A stretch of DNA of 37,562 nt. It comes from Balneolaceae bacterium. Its GTDB lineage: Bacteria; Bacteroidota; Rhodothermia; Balneolales; Balneolaceae. The stretch is taken from contig REDS01000177.1 in NCBI GenBank assembly GCA_007693395.1, positions 1 to 37,562 on the forward strand. The letters are read 5' to 3'. Below, in pieces: positions 31,556 to 37,562 of the stretch; the first letter of the stretch is position 1; each line of letters starts with the position of its first letter. A program made the translations under genes and the position numbers. The notes under the pieces are model-generated. The model had not been told where the DNA came from and searched no databases. It saw nothing but the letters and a program-made list of their open reading frames with translations.

Positions 31556-33946
31556 GTGATAAAATATTTTCTGCCGTTTCTTTTTTTATTTATAATACTG
31601 CTCATCAACGAGCCTTCTTATGCTCAACAAAATGAAGAATTCACTACTGAGGAAATTTCAGCTGATGAAGAAGATGGAGTAGTAAGAAGACTCCGCTTTA
31701 CCGGGAATAGAAATGCATCCAACAGGGCTCTCACCACACTTGTACGTACCAGAACCAACCGTGAATTTCTGGGAATAAGAAGATTTACCCCATGGTACTA
31801 TATTTGGCAGGTATTTGGAGTGGGTGAATCTCCAAGTTTGCTAAACCGTGAAGTGGTGGCAAACGATATAGAGCGGATAAAGCTCTTTTATGAAAATCTC
31901 GGTTTTTTTGAGGTAGAAGTAGATACAAGCATTATCGAGTTTCGAGAAAACAGATATGAAGTATCTTTTTTAATTCGTGAAGGCCCCGAATCGTCAATTC
32001 GAACAGTATCTTACACAGGGCTGCCGGAGCTCGAAAATGAAAATCTGCTTCGCAACTTCTACCGAAACAGTGTTTTTTCGGGCCATATGCTAAATGATTC
32101 AACCTTTTCGCACAATAGCAGGTACAGGGCTCAGCAACTTCGCGAAGAGCAAACAAGAATCATAAACTTCCTTAAAAATGAGGGCTTTGCATCCGTTGTA
32201 CGAGATTCCGTTCGGGCTTTGCTGAGGCGCGATAGCGATGACCCTACCACAATTGATGTTCTTTTTGCGATCAGGCCGGGCGATATCTATACATTTGGTG
32301 ATATTCAAATTAATCTCTCAGGGCCGGAGGGTGGCGATGAATTTGATGAATCTGAAACAAAAGAAGGGCCTCCCCACGCACTCGAAGGGTATGCCATAAG
32401 AATGCAAAAGCAAAATAAAGCTCAAACACATTTCGATCTTCTAACGGAACAGATCCATTTTAAGCCGGGCGACACTTTTGATCAATCTGCATATCTCAGA
32501 TCAATTAATTCATTTCAAAATCTTGGTAATGTATTGATAAACCGGTTTGGGTTAAGTGAGGATAGTTCCCTCCCTGATTTTTCAGAATCAGTCATCCCCG
32601 TCTACTTTGATTTGCAAACTATCCCCAAACACTCCCTTCGGGCAGAATTTTTCGGTATGCGCCGTTATGGGTTTGGTACAGGAGCAGGTGCAAATTACAC
32701 CAACAATAATGTGTTTGGTATGGCCGAAAATCTAAACTTTGGTCTAAATACAAGTTTTGAATTTGTATCATCCAGAACGTTAAGCGAAATAGCTCCGAGA
32801 GACACCACAGGCCGGCGAACATCATCAGGCGCTGCAATATTTCAAAGTTATGAGGTAAGGGCAGAATACTCCGTTCCAAGACTTAATTTTCCTTTTACCT
32901 TTTTGACCGGCAGCAGGTTTGTTGAAAGCGCCCGCACCAGATATACACTCACATACAGCCAATCGAATCAACTCTTTTTTGATATTAACTCTGATATTCG
33001 ATTTAACCTCAGGTATGAGTTCAGGCATTCATCGCGCTATACAAGCTTGTTCGATCTATTGGAACTCGACATCGTTGATACCAACCCATCGGACCAATTC
33101 AGACAAAATCTTATCAATGAATTTGGTGAGGGTTCTTTTGAATTTCTGAGAATTGAACAAGACTTTAACCCCCAATTTTCATCCATTATCCGTTACACAT
33201 TTCGCAGCCAGAATACTCATCTAATTAAAAGGGATTTTGGGCACTTTGCAGAATTTTCTCTCTCTTTAGCCGGTAATATACCCTACGCAATCGACAGGTA
33301 TATAAGCAACCCGGGTGAGATTGAAGGCTCACTTCCATCGCCATTTGGCCTCTCCTCAAATGATTTATCGTACAGCAGATTTATAAAATTCTCATCCGAC
33401 TATCGAAGATATATTCCTCTTACGCAAAACTCGGTACTCGCCTTCAGGGCATTTGGCGGAATTGCACAACCCATTGGTGATAGTGAAACAATACCTCTTA
33501 ACCGCCGATTCTTTGCCGGCGGCAGCAACGATATTCGCGGCTGGAACCCTTTCAGGCTGGGGCCAGGGGCCATAAGCCCGGATGACTTGAGTATTCCCGG
33601 TGGCGAGATTAAACTGGCATTTTTTAAAGAATACAGAACCATTTTTCTTCGTGATGTTTTTAATGCACAGTGGTTTTTGGCCTGGCATACAGATGCAGGA
33701 AATGTGTGGTATGGGCCTCGAAATACATTTCGAGATGAAGATGATGTTGAACTGCTAAGAGACGGTAAATTTTTCTTAGATTCATTCTATAAGCAGCTTG
33801 CTGTAGGTTCCGGTTTTGGAATTCGCCTCGACTGGGAATTCATTGTTTTCCGGTTCGACCTTACTTACAGAGTGCACGATCTTCAGGAAGGATGGCTGGA
33901 GAACAGGCTGCCTTATTTTAGTTTCGGTATTGGACATTCATTCTAA
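31556..33946 (+). CDS. Omp85-family outer-membrane protein (BamA/TamA-like)
   Basis: The 796-residue product has a signal peptide (residues 1-24, 'SYAQQ'), several POTRA-like domains (about 45-350; e.g. 'VVRRLRFTGNRNASNRALTTLVRT', 'RIKLFYENLGFFEVEVDTSI', 'VSFLIREGPESSIRTVSYTGLPELENENLL', 'DQSAYLRSINSFQNLGNVLI') and a C-terminal 16-strand barrel region (about 365-796). The barrel contains the Omp85 loop-6 motif 'FFAGGSNDIRGWNPF' and ends in Phe ('SFGIGHSF'), the usual beta-signal. It probably inserts or secretes proteins or lipids at the outer membrane. Whether it is the essential BamA or a TamA/TamL-type paralogue cannot be decided; the absence of skp/lpxD-type neighbours favours a paralogue. 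The start is GTG (31556), because an in-frame ATG at 31544 is followed at once by TGA. Confidence 0.9.
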   Translation: MIKYFLPFLFLFIILLINEPSYAQQNEEFTTEEISADEEDGVVRRLRFTGNRNASNRALTTLVRTRTNREFLGIRRFTPWYYIWQVFGVGESPSLLNREVVANDIERIKLFYENLGFFEVEVDTSIIEFRENRYEVSFLIREGPESSIRTVSYTGLPELENENLLRNFYRNSVFSGHMLNDSTFSHNSRYRAQQLREEQTRIINFLKNEGFASVVRDSVRALLRRDSDDPTTIDVLFAIRPGDIYTFGDIQINLSGPEGGDEFDESETKEGPPHALEGYAIRMQKQNKAQTHFDLLTEQIHFKPGDTFDQSAYLRSINSFQNLGNVLINRFGLSEDSSLPDFSESVIPVYFDLQTIPKHSLRAEFFGMRRYGFGTGAGANYTNNNVFGMAENLNFGLNTSFEFVSSRTLSEIAPRDTTGRRTSSGAAIFQSYEVRAEYSVPRLNFPFTFLTGSRFVESARTRYTLTYSQSNQLFFDINSDIRFNLRYEFRHSSRYTSLFDLLELDIVDTNPSDQFRQNLINEFGEGSFEFLRIEQDFNPQFSSIIRYTFRSQNTHLIKRDFGHFAEFSLSLAGNIPYAIDRYISNPGEIEGSLPSPFGLSSNDLSYSRFIKFSSDYRRYIPLTQNSVLAFRAFGGIAQPIGDSETIPLNRRFFAGGSNDIRGWNPFRLGPGAISPDDLSIPGGEIKLAFFKEYRTIFLRDVFNAQWFLAWHTDAGNVWYGPRNTFRDEDDVELLRDGKFFLDSFYKQLAVGSGFGIRLDWEFIVFRFDLTYRVHDLQEGWLENRLPYFSFGIGHSF

Positions 33947-33957
33947 CATTACAGACT

Positions 33958-34491
33958 ATGTTTACAAAAAGTGATTTTAAAAAACTAAAAAGTCAGGGAA
34001 GCATTGTTTTTAATTCTAAACTGCTTTCCAACATGAGCCCGCTTGAGAGATACGAACTGCTTCAGCTTTGCCACAGGCGAAAGTACAAAGAAGGCGAATT
34101 TATCTATTATCAAAATGATCCCGGTACAGGAATGTACTTTATCGAAGAAGGAAGTGTAAAGCTGGCCGTAACAGCAAATACCGAAATTGAAGAGAAAAAG
34201 TTTGAAATAGACATCCATGCTCCATCCGAATTTGGTACGATGAGTATTGGCTACGAAATTCAGCGGTTGTCATCTGCTCAGTGTCTTACTGACTGTACAC
34301 TTCTTGGCTTTTTTAAGCCCGATTTTGAAACTCTTAAAAAACGGCATCCTGAAACGGCAGTAAAATTTCTCGAGTCTGTTTCTACACAGGTAATGAAACA
34401 GCTTGAACAGACAATGAAAAAACTAACAGAGAGTATTGGTGTTGATACTGCATTCAGTATTCTGTTAGAGTCTCAATACGATTCAGATTAA
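33958..34491 (+). CDS. cyclic-nucleotide-binding-domain protein without HTH (Crp-like)
   Basis: The 177-residue product has a CNBD beta-barrel (about 22-120): 'LSNMSPLERYELLQLCHRRKYKEGEFIYYQNDPGTGMYFIEEGSVKLAV', then 'FGTMSIGYEIQRLSSAQCLTDCTLLGFFKPDFETL'. It ends in a long helix (about 130-165) that would be the Crp dimer helix. The helix-turn-helix that normally follows (about 60 more residues) is absent; the protein stops at 177. In the phosphate-binding cassette the usual Glu after Phe-Gly is Thr ('FGTMS'), though an Arg (103) is kept. So it may bind a nucleotide weakly or a different ligand, and cannot bind DNA by itself. It lies 11 bases after the Omp85 gene and 11 before rlmD, so it is probably in one operon. 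Confidence 0.85.
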   Translation: MFTKSDFKKLKSQGSIVFNSKLLSNMSPLERYELLQLCHRRKYKEGEFIYYQNDPGTGMYFIEEGSVKLAVTANTEIEEKKFEIDIHAPSEFGTMSIGYEIQRLSSAQCLTDCTLLGFFKPDFETLKKRHPETAVKFLESVSTQVMKQLEQTMKKLTESIGVDTAFSILLESQYDSD

Positions 34492-34502
34492 ACAATTATT
34501 TA

Positions 34503-35909
34503 ATGGCAGTAAAAAAGGGACAGGTGGTTGAAGTAGAAATTGAATCAACCGCGTTTAAAGGGAAAGGCGTAGCAAAACTTGAAGGCCAGGCACTATTTGT
34601 ATCCGGGGTTGCTCCGGGAGACGTAGTTGAAGCCCGCATCATAAAAAAGAAAAAAAAGTATCTGGAAGCCAAACTTCTACAAATCAAGGAACCCTCTCCC
34701 CTGCGCATTGAGCCAAAATGCAGTCATGCTAACGTATGCGGCGGTTGCACCTGGCAGCATCTATCCTATCAGGATCAATTAATCATCAAGCAGCAGCATG
34801 TAAGGGATCACATAGAACGAATAGCAGGGCTCAATCCTGACCTTGTTGCCCCAATTGCCGGATGTGATCATGCGTTTTATTACCGTAATAAAATGGAGTA
34901 TAGTTTTGGTACCAAGAGGTGGCTTACTGAGGAAGAAATCCGGTCGGATCAATATGTTGATGACACTGCATTTTCAGCAGGTTTACATGCTCCCGGACGT
35001 TTCGATAAAATCCTGAATCTGCGCGAATGTCACCTTCAGCCTGAAATCTCATTTCAGTTATTAGATTTTGTGCGTAATTACTGCATTAAAAACGATATTC
35101 CTGCTTTTGATACATTTAAAAAAGAGGGATTCATGAGGCATTTGGTTATCAGAAATTCGCACTATACTGACGATCTGATGGTAAACCTTGTGACGTTTAA
35201 AGATGATCCGGATATAATCAATCAACTGGCCGATCAATTGCTGGCCGAATTTCCATCAATCACTACCATCGTGAACAATGTGAATGATCAGCCAAATCCA
35301 ACAGCAGTTGGCCGGTATGAGAAAATAATTTATGGCTCAGGTTATATTGTTGATCATATTGGGGATCATTCATTCAAAATTCATGCAAACGCGTTTTTTC
35401 AGACAAACACAAAACAGGCTGAAAAACTCTACTCAATAGCCAGAGAATTTGCTAAGCTGGATGAAGAAAAACTACTTTTTGATCTCTATTGCGGCGTTGG
35501 AACCCTCTCCCTCTTTATGGCTGATAAAGCCAGGAAAGTTTTAGGTATTGAACTGGTTGGTGTTGCCGTTGAAAATGCACGATTTAACGCCAAGGAAAAT
35601 TCTGTGGATAATGCAGAGTTTGTTCTGGGTGATATGAAAGATACATTCAACGATGATTTTCTTTCAAAACATGGTCAGCCAGACTGTATCATTACAGATC
35701 CGCCAAGATCAGGGATGCACCCTGATGTAGTTACCATGTTTACGAAACTGAATGTGCCAACAATTGTTTATGTGAGCTGCAATCCATCAACCATGGCAAG
35801 AGATTTAAATATTTTAAAAGAGTTTTATGATGTTGAACGGATTCAGCCCGTCGATATGTTTCCTCAGACATATCATATAGAAGCTGTGGCTAAACTTACT
35901 CGCAGGTAA
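34503..35909 (+). CDS. rlmD: 23S rRNA (uracil-C5)-methyltransferase RlmD-type
   Basis: The 468-residue product is an RlmD/RumA-class enzyme that methylates a uracil of 23S rRNA (U1939 in E. coli) with SAM. A TRAM domain leads ('GQVVEVEIESTAFKGKGVAKLEGQALFVSGVAPGD'). Then comes an iron-sulphur cluster set: Cys73, Cys79, Cys82 ('CSHANVCGGC') and Cys176 ('LRECHLQP'). The methyltransferase fold has 'LLFDLYCGVGTLSLFMADKA', 'VLGIELVGVAVENARFNA', 'CIITDPPRSGMHP' and the catalytic Cys426 in 'VYVSCNPSTMARDL'. Paralogues RlmC/RlmCD differ in target, so the exact base is inferred. It follows the CNBD gene by 11 bases. Confidence 0.93.
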   Translation: MAVKKGQVVEVEIESTAFKGKGVAKLEGQALFVSGVAPGDVVEARIIKKKKKYLEAKLLQIKEPSPLRIEPKCSHANVCGGCTWQHLSYQDQLIIKQQHVRDHIERIAGLNPDLVAPIAGCDHAFYYRNKMEYSFGTKRWLTEEEIRSDQYVDDTAFSAGLHAPGRFDKILNLRECHLQPEISFQLLDFVRNYCIKNDIPAFDTFKKEGFMRHLVIRNSHYTDDLMVNLVTFKDDPDIINQLADQLLAEFPSITTIVNNVNDQPNPTAVGRYEKIIYGSGYIVDHIGDHSFKIHANAFFQTNTKQAEKLYSIAREFAKLDEEKLLFDLYCGVGTLSLFMADKARKVLGIELVGVAVENARFNAKENSVDNAEFVLGDMKDTFNDDFLSKHGQPDCIITDPPRSGMHPDVVTMFTKLNVPTIVYVSCNPSTMARDLNILKEFYDVERIQPVDMFPQTYHIEAVAKLTRR

Positions 35910-35938
35910 CGCCACTCTCATTAATAAAAACTGTTCAC

Positions 35939-37420
35939 ATGAAAAATGCCATTGTAATAGGTGCCGGAATTGGTGGTTTAGCATCAGCCGCGTTGCTGGC
36001 AAACAGAGGGTTTAAAGTTACAGTTTTGGAAAAGAACAGTGCCGTTGGTGGTAAAATGAACCAAATATCATCCAACGGATACAGATTTGATACGGGGCCT
36101 TCATTACTAACCATGCCCTTTTTGCTCGAAAAACTGTTCAAAGAGTGTGGTGACGATATCAATAATTATTTCGAATTTGAGGAACTGGAACCTCTCTGCC
36201 GATATTTTTACCCTGATGGTACCTTATTTGATAACTTTTCAGATCGAAAAAAAACAGTAGAACAAATACAATCTTTTGCTCCGGAAGACAGTGAAAATTA
36301 CTCCCGATTTTTAGATAGATCGGAGCAAATTTATGATGGCACAGCAGATGCATTCCTTTTCAATCCGTTATATTCTGTACAGGATTTTCTTAAAGTTAAT
36401 CCGCTTAATTTCCTTGATATTGATGCTTTTTCTACGGTTTCAGAAAAAGTGGATGAGTATGTAAAATCTGACTATCTGCGGCAATTCTTTAAACGGTTTA
36501 CTACTTACAATGGATCATCACCGTATCTGGCCCCTGCAACACTGAATGTAATTCCTCATGTGGAACTGAATCAGGGCGGGTATTATGTAAAGGGGGGGCT
36601 CTACAAAATAGCAGAATCTCTTCACAAACTTGCTGTTTCTCTTGGTGCCGAATTTACATTTAACTCAGAAGTCAGCCATATTGAAGTCCAGTCAAATGTC
36701 ATTTCCGGGGTAAAACTGGATGATGGAACCACATTGAAATGCGATCTGCTGTTTTCAAACTCAGATGCAACCGAGACGATCGTTAAACTTTTACCCGATC
36801 AGTCTATATCCAAACGAACAAAAACCCGACAGCAAAACATTGAACCCTCATGCTCAGGTTTTGTACTTATGTTAGGATGCAAAAAAAGTTGGGCAGATTT
36901 AAAACATCACAACATTTTCTTCTCTTCCAACTATAAGAAAGAGTTCACCGACATATTTAAAAACAAAAAACTTCCTGAAGATCCCACCATCTATGTTGCC
37001 AATACATCCTACTCAGATAGCGAACACGCCCCTGAAAATGCTTCCAATCTATTTATTCTGATAAATGCCCCTTATCTGTCTGAGACTCAGAATTGGGACA
37101 ATATTTCTTCGTCGTACTCAAACTTTATTATTCATGAGCTTGAAAAGAGAGGTTTAAAAGACCTCAGTGATTCTATAGAATTTCAGAAAGTGATTACACC
37201 GGAGGATTTTTATAATCTCTACCGATCTAACAAGGGAAGTATTTACGGCACCTCTTCTAATAACAAATTTTCAGCTTTTGTGAGGCCAAGAAATAAGGTT
37301 CGAAAATTTAAAAACCTTTACCTGGTAGGCGGTAGCACTCATCCCGGTGGCGGGATTCCTTTGGTAGTTCAATCTGCTTTTAATGCATTAGAGCTTCTTG
37401 AGCGTCAAGTCATCGGATGA
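35939..37420 (+). CDS. carotenoid desaturase, CrtI/CrtD type
   Basis: The 493-residue product is a phytoene-desaturase-family flavoenzyme. The N-terminal dinucleotide fold 'NAIVIGAGIGGLASAALLANRGFKVTVLEKNSAVGGKMNQISSNGYRFDTGPSLLTMP' is diagnostic, as is the C-terminal FAD-binding 'NLYLVGGSTHPGGGIPLVVQSAFNALELL'. The middle part 'LEPLCRYFYPDGT' and 'HNIFFSSNYKKEFTDIFKNKKLPEDPTIYV' reminds me more of CrtD (1-hydroxycarotenoid 3,4-desaturase) than of CrtI, but I cannot align it here. It adds double bonds to a C40 carotene at the membrane. It begins 29 bases after rlmD. Other carotenoid genes probably follow beyond the window end. Confidence 0.9.
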   Translation: MKNAIVIGAGIGGLASAALLANRGFKVTVLEKNSAVGGKMNQISSNGYRFDTGPSLLTMPFLLEKLFKECGDDINNYFEFEELEPLCRYFYPDGTLFDNFSDRKKTVEQIQSFAPEDSENYSRFLDRSEQIYDGTADAFLFNPLYSVQDFLKVNPLNFLDIDAFSTVSEKVDEYVKSDYLRQFFKRFTTYNGSSPYLAPATLNVIPHVELNQGGYYVKGGLYKIAESLHKLAVSLGAEFTFNSEVSHIEVQSNVISGVKLDDGTTLKCDLLFSNSDATETIVKLLPDQSISKRTKTRQQNIEPSCSGFVLMLGCKKSWADLKHHNIFFSSNYKKEFTDIFKNKKLPEDPTIYVANTSYSDSEHAPENASNLFILINAPYLSETQNWDNISSSYSNFIIHELEKRGLKDLSDSIEFQKVITPEDFYNLYRSNKGSIYGTSSNNKFSAFVRPRNKVRKFKNLYLVGGSTHPGGGIPLVVQSAFNALELLERQVIG

Positions 37421-37562
37421 GTCTTCACTAAATAACATCCATTCGACTAATCTGGCTGCCCACCCGATGACTGGGGAAAGGGTATCAAGAACACTTACGG
37501 CACGTAATGTTCAACAACAGAAACAGAACTGCCGTTTTTTGCTGGAAGAGCAGAATCAAGCT
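37421..37562. other. unresolved 142-base tail, edge of a following gene
   Basis: Two open frames run off the end and I cannot choose between them. On the plus strand an open frame from a TTG at 37398, or an ATG at 37467, reads 'MTGERVSRTLTARNVQQQ' and onward. On the minus strand an open frame ends with a TAA at 37497-37495 after '...SSVSVVEHYVP', which also looks like a natural C-terminus. I see no terminator here. The context suggests either another carotenoid gene or a convergent neighbour. Confidence 0.3.

Noticed and set aside
1-37562. CRISPR array, insertion sequence, prophage or integron
   Set aside because: No spaced direct repeats, transposase or integrase motifs, or phage genes were seen on either strand.

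Overview
The window reads as a dense, ordinary chromosomal segment of a bacterium from the Bacteroidota/Rhodothermota side of the tree, most like a Balneolaceae-type marine organism. This is inferred from gene content, not from a marker gene. The clues are a secreted nuclease with a C-terminal type IX secretion (T9SS) sorting domain of the 'YPNPFNP' kind, a thymidine kinase that has lost half of its zinc cysteines, an extra Omp85-family protein, a LuxE/LuxC acyl-reductase pair without luciferase, several lipoproteins with lipoboxes, and few strong Shine-Dalgarno sequences. There are no rRNA or tRNA genes, insertion sequences, prophage genes or CRISPR repeats. No gap between genes exceeds about 220 bases.

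Layout. Bases 1-9079 are all on the minus strand and may be one long transcription unit: gatB, a thioredoxin-fold lipoprotein without its CxxC, tpiA, purD, luxE-like, luxC-like, a ThuA-like lipoprotein, holA, and the first 20 codons of a further gene (possibly a sigma factor). Next come a plus-strand secreted protein built from two copies of one domain (9300-10097), a terminator, and a minus-strand pair in which a large secreted endonuclease/exonuclease/phosphatase protein overlaps an agmatine deiminase gene. From 13995 the plus strand carries tdk-nupC (nucleoside uptake and salvage), then three consecutive SurA/PpiC-type periplasmic foldase genes, a MoxR AAA+ ATPase and a membrane-anchored VWA-like protein, closed by a terminator shared with the opposite strand.

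Bases 23356-25037 (minus) hold an unrecognised lipoprotein and a coiled-coil, tail-anchored secreted protein. They diverge from tadA (25206, plus). Bases 25706-31021 (minus) are a compact cluster: tatA, gatA, a short-chain dehydrogenase, a glutaminyl-cyclase-like M28 lipoprotein, prmA and a short ppx/gppA, the last three joined by 4-base stop/start overlaps. From 31211 the plus strand carries a DUF2795 protein, a BamA/TamA-like outer-membrane protein, a cyclic-nucleotide-binding-domain protein without a DNA-binding domain, rlmD, and a carotenoid desaturase that is probably the first visible gene of a pigment cluster running off the end.

Working together: the envelope theme is strong, with OMP chaperones, an Omp85 protein, a MoxR-VWA module, TatA and many lipoproteins. 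GatA and GatB, which act in one enzyme, lie about 20 kb apart, and gatC is not visible. No obviously new defence or mobile system was found. The most interesting unexplained pieces are the foldase-MoxR-VWA run, the luciferase-less LuxE/LuxC pair, the 24 kb unknown pair, the HTH-less Crp-like protein and the two-copy secreted protein.
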